Shown here piece by piece: positions 1 through 7,005 of a DNA stretch of 59,528 nt. Each line of letters starts with the position of its first letter. The stretch's first letter is position 1. The DNA comes from a virus. The translations under genes were made by a program, and so were the position numbers. A model generated the notes under the pieces. That model worked only from the letters and a program-made list of their open reading frames with translations, was not told where the DNA came from and did no database searches. Location: positions 1-59,528 of the IMG/VR virus record IMGVR_UViG_3300022822_000020. One strand, written 5' to 3'.

Positions 1-1
1 T

Positions 2-130
2 CTCGACCGCAAGATTGGCTCAACTATGTTTCAACTAGATCAATTGCGAGTAGGTAGGGATGCTTTTATGCAGCTTCTAAAGCAGGAGTTGGAAACACCT
101 ACAGCAAATATAGTTGAAAATGAACAGTGA
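2..130 (+). CDS. C-terminal fragment of a gene truncated by the left edge
   Basis: An open frame of 42 codons enters from the left edge and ends at TGA 128-130; no start lies in the window. The visible part is hydrophilic and ends in an acidic tail. It precedes two tiny ORFs and a strong terminator, so it looks like the last sizeable gene of the late (tail fibre or lysis) operon. No family is recognised. Joining it directly to the open fibre ORF at the right edge would need a frame change, so the two are probably not contiguous. Confidence 0.55.
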   Translation, partial: LDRKIGSTMFQLDQLRVGRDAFMQLLKQELETPTANIVENEQ

Positions 131-194
131 AGAACATGTAAACAATCAAATTCAAAAGCAAATTGATGAAAAAATTAACTCAATTACTGAATAA
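120..194 (+). CDS. possible 24-aa peptide overlapping the upstream gene
   Basis: ATG at 120 lies inside the end of the preceding frame and opens a 24-codon ORF rich in Gln, Asn, Glu and Lys. There is no clear Shine-Dalgarno site. The overlap style matches the tight packing of the genome, but nothing else separates it from chance. Confidence 0.25.
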   Translation: MNSEEHVNNQIQKQIDEKINSITE

Positions 195-248
195 CAAATG
201 CCTTGGGCAACAGTAGTTGAAACACTAGTTGAATAAAAGGAATATATA

Positions 249-398
249 ATGAAACAAGTAACACTAAGCACAGAACTCGTAAACGCAATGATGCAATATT
301 TAGCGGCAAAGCCGTATCAAGAAGTTTACCAATTGATTGATAGTATTCAAAAAGAAGCAGCTAAAAGCGCTGAACAAGAAGCTAAATTACCAGAGTAA
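249..398 (+). CDS. small hypothetical protein (49 aa)
   Basis: ATG 249 is preceded by AAAAGGAA at a suitable distance. The 49-aa product is predicted mostly helical, with a KPYQEVYQLIDSIQKEA segment and an acidic, Ala-rich C-terminus. It is the last gene before the terminator at 405-434, so it is probably co-transcribed with the late operon. No enzymatic motif is visible. Confidence 0.7.
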   Translation: MKQVTLSTELVNAMMQYLAAKPYQEVYQLIDSIQKEAAKSAEQEAKLPE

Positions 399-404
399 AA
401 CTTC

Positions 405-434
405 AAGGGTTATCCGAAAGGGTAGCCCTTTTTT
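405..434 (+). terminator. intrinsic terminator closing the late operon
   Basis: An 11-bp stem (405-415 with 420-430, two G-U wobbles) closes a GAAA tetraloop (416-419) and is followed by six T and then ATCAAA. It separates the gene ending at 398 from the early region. Confidence 0.85.
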
Positions 435-448
435 ATCAAAAATGTATC

Positions 449-479
449 AAAAAAGTGAGAAAAATGACGTATCTATAAT
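449..479 (+). promoter_or_regulatory. possible host sigma70-type early promoter
   Basis: A perfect -10 hexamer TATAAT lies at 474-479, just after the terminator and before the first early gene. No convincing -35 hexamer is seen 16-18 bp upstream (the stretch is A-rich), so this may be a weak or activator-dependent promoter. It is a candidate for the first transcript by host RNA polymerase. Confidence 0.4.
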
Positions 480-527
480 GAAGAATATATAAGGGTTAAA
501 ACCTAAGTATAAACTTCAAAACAACTT

Positions 528-549
528 AATCAACCAAAAGGATTTGATT
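528..549 (+). promoter_or_regulatory. SD-in-loop hairpin upstream of the gene at 554
   Basis: AATCAA (528-533) pairs with TTGATT (544-549), leaving loop CCAAAAGGAT, which carries the ribosome binding site. Related hairpins with different stems precede the genes at 945, 1241 and 1641. Confidence 0.45.
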
Positions 550-553
550 TACT

Positions 554-733
554 ATGAAACAAAAGAAACAAAGCTCTTTTATCATAGCGGTCTTGCTAGA
601 GTATGCCTTATATACTATGTGCTTTCTTTTATTAGAAGGTTCAAGTATAGAAAATGCTCTAAAAGCTGCTGCGGTACTTGTTGGTTTTACTCGTGTATTT
701 CTTCCCATAATCAGACTAGAGGCTAAAAAATGA
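554..733 (+). CDS. early small membrane protein (59 aa)
   Basis: This is the first gene after the terminator. Translation from ATG 554 gives a basic N-terminus (MKQKKQ), then a hydrophobic stretch (about residues 9-27) and a second one (about 37-55) around a short polar turn, which suggests two transmembrane helices in the inner membrane. The start is supported by the AAGGA in the hairpin loop at 534-543. The stop overlaps the next start (ATGA-type), so the two are translationally coupled. Function unknown; early position suggests host takeover. Confidence 0.7.
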   Translation: MKQKKQSSFIIAVLLEYALYTMCFLLLEGSSIENALKAAAVLVGFTRVFLPIIRLEAKK

Positions 734-936
734 TGTATTCAAAATTGATTGCAGATGAAGAGGGTGTAACTTGGTCTATAGAGCAATGGCTAGTAGACTT
801 AGTAAAGCTTACAAGGAATCCTGTAACAGAGCTTCAATTGTTTAATATTCTAGGTAACGATCTAGACTTATACAAAGAATTCTGTATGGGTGACGAGGGG
901 CCTTTCCACCAAGTTGGTTTTGTTAACGCACGATAG
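730..936 (+). CDS. early hypothetical protein (68 aa)
   Basis: The start overlaps the previous stop, and two consecutive ATG codons (730 and 733) are possible. The product is small and acidic, with a Trp-containing N-terminal helix (WSIEQWLVDLVKL) and a Gly/Asp-rich C-terminus. It has no signal peptide or membrane segment and no recognised family. It sits in the early cluster next to the gene at 945. Confidence 0.65.
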   Translation: MMYSKLIADEEGVTWSIEQWLVDLVKLTRNPVTELQLFNILGNDLDLYKEFCMGDEGPFHQVGFVNAR

Positions 937-944
937 GATTTATC
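932..944 (+). promoter_or_regulatory. minimal SD-loop hairpin before the gene at 945
   Basis: GATA (932-935) pairs with TATC (941-944) directly before ATG 945, exposing GGATT in a 5-nt loop. It is the shortest of the four early SD-loop hairpins. Confidence 0.35.
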
Positions 945-1205
945 ATGAAAGAAAAAATAATTGAAATATGTAATCATATGCAAGATACTATTGTTGGTCT
1001 TCGAAAAGCGGTTCTTGAATCTAGTGCTACGGATGGTCCCAAGGCAGCAGAGTTTATTGAATTAGTTTTAAGAGATTCTTCATGGGACTTGTTTGCTGTG
1101 ATGTCTCATCAGAAAGGGCTATGCTCTGAGTTAACCTTAGACCTTGTGTCTACTTACTTAGAAATAGTTGATTATCGTGCTTCATTAAAGCTTTTGACAG
1201 TTTAA
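945..1205 (+). CDS. early hypothetical protein (86 aa)
   Basis: ATG 945 lies immediately after a 4-bp hairpin whose loop holds the AGGA-like SD. The 86-aa product is predicted all-helical, with a histidine near the start (EICNHMQDTI) and no membrane segment. No catalytic motif is visible. It belongs to the early block of small genes before the RNA polymerase. Confidence 0.7.
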   Translation: MKEKIIEICNHMQDTIVGLRKAVLESSATDGPKAAEFIELVLRDSSWDLFAVMSHQKGLCSELTLDLVSTYLEIVDYRASLKLLTV

Positions 1206-1220
1206 TTTTTTGTATTTGTA

Positions 1221-1238
1221 TCAACCAAGAGGATTTGA
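1221..1238 (+). promoter_or_regulatory. SD-loop hairpin before the gene at 1241
   Basis: TCAA (1221-1224) pairs with TTGA (1235-1238) around loop CCAAGAGGAT, the same 10-nt loop length as at 534-543. The SD AGAGGA lies in the loop. Confidence 0.4.
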
Positions 1239-1240
1239 AA

Positions 1241-1609
1241 ATGACTTTAGTAACTGCTTTCTCCGTAAACGACATTGTATTCATTCGTGATGATTTTAAA
1301 ACAACTCCCGCAGATGCTATGGGTTTCCGCGTTATCTGTAATACACCTGATCACTCAGGTACGATTCCTGTTCAACGATTAGATGATGATGAGTATGCAT
1401 GTTTGCCTGTAGAGGCATTAGAGACACGAGATCGCAAGATCAAAGGTCGATTCTGGAAACGGGTTGATGGTGCAACATTCTTTGCAGTTGAAGACCCTAT
1501 TAAAGCTGCTAACTATGGTTTCATAGGTCAAGGTCAAAGTACTAGTCCAAGAGCAATTCGTGGGTTTGACTACTTTATAACCGATACCGTTGAGATTAAC
1601 ATCCAGTAA
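1241..1609 (+). CDS. early hypothetical protein, possible small beta domain (122 aa)
   Basis: ATG 1241 is chosen over the in-frame TTG at 1235 because AAGAGGA (1228-1234) is correctly spaced from it. The sequence alternates hydrophobic and polar residues, with NDIVFIRDDF and a GTIPVQRLDDDEYACLP segment that could form a small beta barrel. The C-terminal half contains aromatic strands. No family was recognised. The position suggests an early host-interaction role. Confidence 0.7.
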   Translation: MTLVTAFSVNDIVFIRDDFKTTPADAMGFRVICNTPDHSGTIPVQRLDDDEYACLPVEALETRDRKIKGRFWKRVDGATFFAVEDPIKAANYGFIGQGQSTSPRAIRGFDYFITDTVEINIQ

Positions 1610-1620
1610 TTTATTTGTTC

Positions 1621-1640
1621 GATAACCAAGAGGATCTATC
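1621..1640 (+). promoter_or_regulatory. SD-loop hairpin before the gene at 1641
   Basis: GATA (1621-1624) pairs with TATC (1637-1640), with ACCAAGAGGATC in the loop; the ATG follows immediately. Stem bases differ from the 528 and 1221 copies while the loop core is kept. Confidence 0.4.
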
Positions 1641-1805
1641 ATGAAAAAAGTGTTAGTTGTATTTGCTTTGTTTTTTGTTTTTAATGTGTATGCTTGCTCT
1701 GATGACGAATCAGAATTAAGCTATCAACTAAAAGAAAAAGTCATTACTCTTTATAGGCATTTGATTGTTGTTCAAGCTTCTTGGGCTTTATTTGCTAAAC
1801 AATAA
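1641..1805 (+). CDS. early small secreted protein or lipoprotein (54 aa)
   Basis: The N-terminus is a typical signal peptide: MKK, then a strongly hydrophobic run of V, F and L to about residue 16, then VYAC at 16-19, which fits a weak lipobox. The mature part is short and acidic, then amphipathic. It is predicted in the periplasm or membrane-anchored. It precedes the tandem RNA elements at 1815-1908. Early membrane-directed peptides often act in superinfection exclusion, but nothing here proves that. Confidence 0.6.
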   Translation: MKKVLVVFALFFVFNVYACSDDESELSYQLKEKVITLYRHLIVVQASWALFAKQ

Positions 1806-1814
1806 ACACTTGAG

Positions 1815-1862
1815 AACCCTCCCGGCCACGGGGAGGTTAATATCAGTGGCATTTTTTATCAA
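1815..1862 (+). promoter_or_regulatory. RNA element copy 1: predicted H-type pseudoknot with U-tract
   Basis: Stem 1 pairs CCTCCC (1818-1823) with GGGAGG (1831-1836). The loop bases GCCAC (1825-1829) can pair with GTGGC (1846-1850) downstream, giving stem 2 of an H-type pseudoknot with short L1 and a 9-nt L3. It ends in ATTTTTTATCAA. The same bases could form alternative terminator and anti-terminator hairpins. Confidence 0.6.
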
Positions 1863-1908
1863 ACTCCCTGCTACGGGGAGTATAATCTTCGTAGCATTTT
1901 TTATCAAA
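1863..1908 (+). promoter_or_regulatory. RNA element copy 2: predicted H-type pseudoknot with U-tract
   Basis: The fold of copy 1 is repeated with compensatory changes. Stem 1 is ACTCCC (1863-1868) with GGGAGT (1876-1881). Stem 2 is GCTACG (1870-1875) with CGTAGC (1890-1895). The tail ATTTTTTATCAAA is identical. It ends 15 nt before the start of the next gene. Confidence 0.6.
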
Positions 1909-1923
1909 TTTTATAGGAGAGCT

Positions 1924-2028
1924 ATGCCATTTTCAAAGTTACTATTGTTACTAGCAGGTTTATTATTAAGTCGTAAACTTGTTTTAAAGATTGAAGACTA
2001 TTTAGATTCCGAAAAGAAGTTAGGTTAA
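1924..2028 (+). CDS. early 34-aa membrane peptide
   Basis: ATG 1924 follows TAGGAGAG at ideal spacing. Residues 4-16 are almost all Leu, Ala and Gly, forming one short transmembrane segment, followed by a charged tail (KIEDYLDSEKK). It sits between the tandem pseudoknot elements and the RNA polymerase gene, ending 2 nt before the polymerase start, so it may serve partly as a translational lead-in. Function unknown. Confidence 0.6.
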   Translation: MPFSKLLLLLAGLLLSRKLVLKIEDYLDSEKKLG

Positions 2029-2030
2029 AA

Positions 2031-4199
2031 ATGATTGTTATAGAAAAGCTGAAAGCTGACTTACTAAAAAGACAGCAGCTTTTAAGGGTAGATCGACATA
2101 TCCATACTGCCTTTTTAAAAGAAATAGATGCTGATGACTTGATTAGTATAGCGTATCCTTACATACTAAGAGGTCTTGAGAGAAAAGCAGCTATGGTAGA
2201 AATCATAGTACCTATTGGTAACGCTATACGGTTAAGGCAAAGTCTTAAAACAGATACGGTATCTGATGCTCAGGTAGGCTGGTTCATTGCTGTTTCTTTT
2301 ATTGAATGTAAGATTCTAGGTTACAGGCTAAAGCACTTGTATCGTAATGGTAAAAAGAATAAACACCAATCTTACTTTTTTACATTAAAAGACTGGAAAG
2401 CAATCAAAGAGCTATGGAATCAGATCTCTATTGAAAAGACTAACCTGTTTCCTACGAGAACAGTCCCTAGTGATTGGGAAGATCCTATCCATAAGACAGG
2501 TATACCTATAATTAAAAAGGGTCACCCGCAAGCACTTGCTAAGCTACAGAAGCACACTAACCCAATAAATTACGATGTCTTAAATAAACTTCAAAAAATT
2601 GGTTGGAAAATTAATACTGAAGTGTTTAGTGTTTATCAACAGTGTATGCGTATTGAAGAAGGTGAGAGTCCCTTTAAGTTCTCAAAAGAGATTGATGAGC
2701 AAAAGAAAAAATCATTATTAATTGAGGTTGATGCAATTGAACAGATAGCATTGTCTAACATTGGTTCTACCTTTTATCATATGTATAACTATGACTTTCG
2801 TGGTCGTATTTATACTAATACTGCGTTCTTGCATGAACAAAGTAGTGACAACGCAAAAGGCTTACTACTATTCAGTAGAGGCTACCCTCTGCTAGAGAAG
2901 GGTTATTACTGGTTAGCAGTGCATACTAGTAACTGTTATGGTAATGATAAGGTTAGCTTAGACGATAGGTATTTCTTTGTATGCGAGAACATGGGTTTAT
3001 TCCTATCGTATGCAACAGCCCCTATGCGTAATACAGATTGGATGAAGGCAGACAAACCATTTTCATTCTTAGCTTGCTGTTTTGAGTTACAGCATATCTT
3101 AGAGTTTGAAAGGGAGGGTAATAACATTGAGGATTACGTTTGTAGATTACCTATATACATTGATGGCTCTAATAATGGCGTACAACATCTTGTTGCAATG
3201 TCAAAGGACGAGACTATTGCCCACCTAGTTAATCTAGTCCCTTCTGAGCTACCCGGCGATGTCTACATGTATATCGCTAAATATGTTTGGGAAAAGCTAG
3301 CGGATAAGGCAAGTAAGCTTACACATCAAGAGAGAAATTCTTTTGAAGAAATTTATAACACAGCTATACAACTTCAAAAGGCTTACCAAGAATCTCCTGA
3401 AAAAAGCGAAGCTAAGGCATCTGCATACATGGCTGCTCAAGAATGGCGCAACAAAAATAGAGCTATCCGAGAAAAGCTTTACCCTGTATACTGGTTAAAT
3501 ATCGATAAAGCAAAAGATCAACGTAAAGTTGTTAAACGCAATGTTATGACGCTTGGTTACGGTGGCACAGCTTACGGTATGGGTCAACAAATCATTGAAG
3601 ACACCCGTGATATGTCAGAGTATCTACGTGATAAAGAACATCTCTGGGGTGCTTTACTCGGTAACCTAGTGTTTGAAACTTGTTACGAGAAGCTCGAAGG
3701 ACCTGCTAAGTTATTACGCCTGTTTCAAGATGTTGCTGCTAGAGCTAACGAAAGAAATGAATTTCTTGCATGGAAGTCTCCTGTAACTAACTTTCCAGTA
3801 ATACAAGGCTATAGGAAGCCAGTAGATAAAAGAACTAAATTAAGATACGGTAACGAGGAATTAAAAATTATTGTACAGGCTTGGGAAGAATCTACTATTG
3901 ATAAAGATTCTCAGAAGACAGGCGCAGCACCAAACATTGTGCATAGTCTTGACGCTGTACATCTTGCAATGGTGGTTAACGCTACACCCTATCCTGTTAC
4001 TGTTGTACACGATTCTTTTGGTTGTCACCCAACTAATATGGATCATTTGTTTAAGCTAGTAAGACAAGAGTTTGTTAATTTGTATGCACAATACCCGCTA
4101 CAAAACATACTCACTCAACTCGACTGCCTAGACTTACTACCCGAGCTAGGTAACTTAGATACAAGCTTGATACTTGAATCTGATTACGCATTTTGCTAA
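2031..4199 (+). CDS. T7-like single-subunit DNA-dependent RNA polymerase (722 aa)
   Basis: The enzyme transcribes phage middle and late genes from phage-specific promoters. The full single-subunit polymerase signature is visible: DFRGR (D255-R259), motif A DGSNNGVQH with catalytic D378, motif B VKRNVMTLGYG with K502 and Y510, HSLDAVHL, motif C VHDSFG with H660-D661, and a C-terminus ESDYAFC like the ESDFAFA of T7 RNAP. Only 254 residues precede DxxGR against about 420 in T7 RNAP, so much of the N-terminal promoter-binding and hybrid-separation domain is missing or replaced. The likely cognate promoters are the five 19-mers beginning at 4223. The SD is weak (TTAGG). Confidence 0.97.
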   Translation: MIVIEKLKADLLKRQQLLRVDRHIHTAFLKEIDADDLISIAYPYILRGLERKAAMVEIIVPIGNAIRLRQSLKTDTVSDAQVGWFIAVSFIECKILGYRLKHLYRNGKKNKHQSYFFTLKDWKAIKELWNQISIEKTNLFPTRTVPSDWEDPIHKTGIPIIKKGHPQALAKLQKHTNPINYDVLNKLQKIGWKINTEVFSVYQQCMRIEEGESPFKFSKEIDEQKKKSLLIEVDAIEQIALSNIGSTFYHMYNYDFRGRIYTNTAFLHEQSSDNAKGLLLFSRGYPLLEKGYYWLAVHTSNCYGNDKVSLDDRYFFVCENMGLFLSYATAPMRNTDWMKADKPFSFLACCFELQHILEFEREGNNIEDYVCRLPIYIDGSNNGVQHLVAMSKDETIAHLVNLVPSELPGDVYMYIAKYVWEKLADKASKLTHQERNSFEEIYNTAIQLQKAYQESPEKSEAKASAYMAAQEWRNKNRAIREKLYPVYWLNIDKAKDQRKVVKRNVMTLGYGGTAYGMGQQIIEDTRDMSEYLRDKEHLWGALLGNLVFETCYEKLEGPAKLLRLFQDVAARANERNEFLAWKSPVTNFPVIQGYRKPVDKRTKLRYGNEELKIIVQAWEESTIDKDSQKTGAAPNIVHSLDAVHLAMVVNATPYPVTVVHDSFGCHPTNMDHLFKLVRQEFVNLYAQYPLQNILTQLDCLDLLPELGNLDTSLILESDYAFC

Positions 4200-4222
4200 T
4201 TTAATTGAAATCAACGAACTGT

Positions 4223-4241
4223 ACCAGGGGACGCTAAAGAA
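4223..4241 (+). promoter_or_regulatory. phage RNAP promoter candidate 1 of 5
   Basis: ACCAGGGGACGCTAAAGAA lies 24 bp after the RNAP stop and 62 bp before the SSB start. It differs at one base from the copies at 26658, 26879 and 42104. All five copies are intergenic and point the same way, as expected for promoters of the phage polymerase. Confidence 0.8.
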
Positions 4242-4302
4242 CTACTGGTATAGATTCACCACAAGTACGTTTACTACAAACAACATCTAAAAGGAAAACA
4301 TC

Positions 4303-4863
4303 ATGGCTATTTTAAAGAACGTTGAACTACATTTTGCTAAATTAAATCCAAAGCGCCCTAACGCTACATTTAATACTGAAAACCCTTCATGGGAAGTTCA
4401 GATTCGCACAACTGATAAAAAAGTTGTTAAAGAGTGGAAAGCATTAAATATTAACGTTAATCCTGTTCGTGAAGACAAGGAAGACGAAGACTCAAAGATT
4501 ATCTACTACAAAGCGAGTCTAAAGAAAAGGTCAAAGAAATGGGAAGCTAACGCAGAAGGTAAAAAGGTTCTTGTTCCATCCGCACCTGTAAAAGTTGTTA
4601 GCGGTACACTAGAAGATATTAACCCTGATTCAATCGGAAACGGTTCTCTCGCTAATATTCGCTTATTTCAATACGAACAAACTATTGGAGAAGGTGCTGC
4701 TGAAAAACAAATTATTGTTTCGATGCTAATGGCTGTACAAGTTACAAAGCTAAATGAGTACATCCCCAAAGCACGAGAAGATGAATTTACCATGGAAGAA
4801 TTCTCAGTTAATAGTGTAGCAGAAGCTAATAAAGATGATTTAAATGATGACATTGAGTTTTAA
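4303..4863 (+). CDS. T7 gp2.5-like single-stranded DNA-binding protein (186 aa)
   Basis: The protein should coat ssDNA during replication and recruit the polymerase and helicase. Its size (T7 gp2.5 is 232 aa) and its N-terminus, with basic and aromatic residues (LHFAKLNPKRPNATFN, WEVQIRT), fit the gp2.5-type OB fold. The C-terminal tail DDLNDDIEF is acidic and ends in Phe, the hallmark of SSB tails that contact partner proteins. A good SD (AAAAGGAAAA) precedes ATG 4303. It is the first gene after the promoter at 4223. Confidence 0.85.
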   Translation: MAILKNVELHFAKLNPKRPNATFNTENPSWEVQIRTTDKKVVKEWKALNINVNPVREDKEDEDSKIIYYKASLKKRSKKWEANAEGKKVLVPSAPVKVVSGTLEDINPDSIGNGSLANIRLFQYEQTIGEGAAEKQIIVSMLMAVQVTKLNEYIPKAREDEFTMEEFSVNSVAEANKDDLNDDIEF

Positions 4864-4882
4864 TAAGTATAAGTAACTAAAA

Positions 4883-4910
4883 GGGAAATACTACGGTGTT
4901 TCCCTATTTT
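4883..4910 (+). terminator. hairpin with T-tract after the SSB gene
   Basis: GGGAAA (4883-4888) pairs with TTTCCC (4899-4904) over a 10-nt loop, followed by TATTTT and ATCAAA. It lies only about 20 nt before the next start, so it probably attenuates rather than ends transcription. Confidence 0.7.
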
Positions 4911-4931
4911 ATCAAATTGATGAGGTTTTAA

Positions 4932-5108
4932 ATGAAAAAAGTTATTAGTGTGCTAGCAATACTCTCCGTTTTTGGTCTAGCTCTCTTTGGCTGGATTAAC
5001 AACATTGTGCTATTGTTTAATATGGATGGCCCTGTGGTAGGTGAGACCATTCTTCGTGTTGTAGGTATCATTATAGCACCTATCGGTATTGCTTTAGGTT
5101 ATGTATAA
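4932..5108 (+). CDS. small inner-membrane protein (58 aa)
   Basis: ATG 4932 follows TGAGG. Two hydrophobic segments (about residues 4-28 and 40-57) are joined by a loop containing NMDGPVVGE, predicting a two-TM hairpin. The stop overlaps the next ATG (TAATG at 5106-5110). Similar two-TM peptides occur at 11493 and 25316. No function is evident; a holin-like role is possible but the early position argues against it. Confidence 0.65.
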   Translation: MKKVISVLAILSVFGLALFGWINNIVLLFNMDGPVVGETILRVVGIIIAPIGIALGYV

Positions 5109-5374
5109 TGGTTGACTTACAGTATAAAATTATTTTAAGAGAACCAGCTAACGCTCGATTTATTGAACAGATGGAAAATAAAGTTATTCTATCAGAAGCA
5201 GGTATTGAGTATCTTCATATTGTAGAAAACGATATGTTATTAATTATTGGAACAGATGAGTTAGGTATTACAGAACTTTGTTCATTTCTCGCTCAATATT
5301 TAGAGCCTATAACAAATATAGGTCTTGTAACACAAATAACCACATGGGAACCAGAATGGCATACAATACAATAG
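5108..5374 (+). CDS. hypothetical protein (88 aa)
   Basis: The start overlaps the preceding stop. The product has an alternating beta/alpha pattern (QYKIILREPANARFIEQME, then a hydrophobic strand VENDMLLIIGTD), suggesting a small alpha/beta fold. It has no membrane segment or known motif. It overlaps the following gene by about 19 nt, as part of the replication operon. Confidence 0.7.
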   Translation: MVDLQYKIILREPANARFIEQMENKVILSEAGIEYLHIVENDMLLIIGTDELGITELCSFLAQYLEPITNIGLVTQITTWEPEWHTIQ

Positions 5375-5616
5375 TAGATCGTATTGCTGGGCTCAAGCCC
5401 TTACGTACTAATGCTGTTTATCAAGAAGCTTTCGAAGATGCTAAATATTCGGTATTAGGTCTAATTAAAAACTTTGGAATTAGCTCAGAAAAACAAGATT
5501 ACCTGTTACTTTGTGCACTAGCTGATCTTCAAGGTTCCGCTATGCCAAATAATCATAATTGGACATCACATAGTCAAACAATTAACGAGATCAAAGAATA
5601 TTTCAATGAAAAATAG
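5356..5616 (+). CDS. hypothetical helical protein (86 aa)
   Basis: ATG 5356 is preferred over ATG 5344 and an upstream TTG because GGGAACC lies about 8 nt ahead of it. The protein is helical, with LKNFGISSEKQDYLLLCALADL-type amphipathic character (quoted in part), and a C-terminus that overlaps the next gene by 11 nt. No domain is recognised. Confidence 0.65.
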   Translation: MAYNTIVDRIAGLKPLRTNAVYQEAFEDAKYSVLGLIKNFGISSEKQDYLLLCALADLQGSAMPNNHNWTSHSQTINEIKEYFNEK

Positions 5617-6016
5617 AACAATATACCTTGCAGGTCCGATGGAACACGTATCTGTAGAAGAAGCTGTTGGCTGGCGAGTTACAGCTAAGTTTAAATTAGA
5701 AATGTCAGGTTGTAATGTACTTGATCCAACAAGGCGTATTCACAATTTTCAACAACGTTATATGAAACGCATCTTTGAATTAGATATGCGTGATATTCAG
5801 GAGTCGGATATTGTACTTGTTAATCTGGATAACCCTAGCTTACCTAAGCATGGAACAGCTATGGAGGTATTCTATGCTTCGTACGTTTTACGTAAACCTG
5901 TGGTAGCCTTTAAAGCGGACCCTACTGCTATTCATCCTTTCTTTGAATCCCTCGTAACCGAATGGCGTTCTACAGCTGATAAAGCCGTTGACACCTTAAT
6001 TGCTGAGTACTTATAA
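5606..6016 (+). CDS. nucleoside 2-deoxyribosyltransferase-like protein (136 aa)
   Basis: The N-terminus YLAGPM (residues 7-12) and the later segment DIQESDIVLVNLDNP followed by HGTAMEVFYA (E87 as candidate nucleophile) are characteristic of the NDT family (Rossmann-like). The family exchanges or hydrolyses N-glycosidic bonds of deoxynucleosides or deoxynucleotides. It probably helps salvage or modify the nucleotide pool, next to other nucleotide enzymes. Length is close to family norms (about 140-160 aa). Substrate cannot be read from sequence. Confidence 0.8.
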   Translation: MKNRTIYLAGPMEHVSVEEAVGWRVTAKFKLEMSGCNVLDPTRRIHNFQQRYMKRIFELDMRDIQESDIVLVNLDNPSLPKHGTAMEVFYASYVLRKPVVAFKADPTAIHPFFESLVTEWRSTADKAVDTLIAEYL

Positions 6017-6279
6017 TGCCTTATATTGCAGATCGTTTTAAATCATTTCTTGACACTAAGGCAGTAATGGAGGTCGGTGACCTTTGTACTACTCCCGGAG
6101 AACTTAATTATGTACTTACTACAATCGTAAAAGAATACTTTGCTCGTACCGATAAGTGCAACTATCAAGCTATTAATGATATTCTTGGAGCATTAGAGGG
6201 CGCCAAGTTAGAGTTCTATCGCCGAGTAGTTGCTGATTACGAGAACATTAAGATTAAAGAAAATGGAGATGTATACTAA
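6016..6279 (+). CDS. hypothetical protein (87 aa)
   Basis: TAATG overlap links it to the deoxyribosyltransferase-like gene and its last base overlaps the next start. The protein is helical, with a LNYVLTTIVKEYFART segment. Phages often carry short helical proteins of this type next to deoxyribosyltransferases, but no known domain is assigned here. Confidence 0.7.
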   Translation: MPYIADRFKSFLDTKAVMEVGDLCTTPGELNYVLTTIVKEYFARTDKCNYQAINDILGALEGAKLEFYRRVVADYENIKIKENGDVY

Positions 6280-6968
6280 TGGAAAATATGTACGAAATAT
6301 TTGATGTTCAAGGTAAACTAAGAGATACTAGCGTTCGTTTACAAAGCGCATATAAGGCGTCTCTGGATATACCCTTTTCGGTTGTCCATGCTAGCTCTAC
6401 TAAAAGTGGTAAAAAATGGTTGTTTAGCGAAGAAGATTTTATGACATATGCGGATACAGATTTAGATGATTGGGAACGTATACAATTTAAAAAGTACATA
6501 GCTGAGCTAGATAAGGCTAATTCAAAAGAATTAGATTTACCAAAAGAAGAACTTACATCTAGCAAGGAATTCAGTAACTATACGGTGAAACTAAAACCAA
6601 AAACAACAGTAGATAATAACCCAAAGACTCAAGTAGCCTTAAGTAAGCCACGACTCAGTGATGTGCCTCCTGTTTCTTTGTTTGCATTAGGTGCTGCAAT
6701 GAGTGATGGTGCTGCTAAGTATGGTCGGTTTAATTGGCGCGATACTAGCGTAACAGCCTCTGTGTTTTATGATGCAATGATGCGACATTTAACTGATTGG
6801 TATAATGGTGAAGAACATGCCCATGACAGTAAAGTAAGTCACCTTGGTCATATTATGGCTAGCTGCGCTATCTTACTTGATAGTAAAGCAGAAGGCGTAT
6901 TTATTGATGATCGCAAACCAAGTGAACAGTTAAACGTTTCTCGTTCATCACATCTTTGGATAGATTAG
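6279..6968 (+). CDS. DUF5664-type putative dATP/dGTP diphosphohydrolase (229 aa)
   Basis: Residues from about 118 on match the DUF5664 pattern: KPRLSDVPPVSLFALGAAM, DGAAKYGRFNWR, then MRHLTDWYNGEEHAHDSK and SHLGHIMASCAILLD, with His and Asp/Glu residues that can bind metal as in all-alpha NTP pyrophosphatases. The first ~115 residues are extra and unrecognised, with acidic stretches. The likely role is trimming the dNTP pool. It sits among nucleotide-metabolism genes. Confidence 0.75.
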   Translation: MENMYEIFDVQGKLRDTSVRLQSAYKASLDIPFSVVHASSTKSGKKWLFSEEDFMTYADTDLDDWERIQFKKYIAELDKANSKELDLPKEELTSSKEFSNYTVKLKPKTTVDNNPKTQVALSKPRLSDVPPVSLFALGAAMSDGAAKYGRFNWRDTSVTASVFYDAMMRHLTDWYNGEEHAHDSKVSHLGHIMASCAILLDSKAEGVFIDDRKPSEQLNVSRSSHLWID

Positions 6969-7005
6969 ATTAATACACACATAGTAACACAATATAGGGT
7001 TTTAA

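Noticed and set aside
198-236. 12-codon ORF MPWATVVETLVE
   Set aside because: It is too short, has no ribosome binding site and lies between other small frames.
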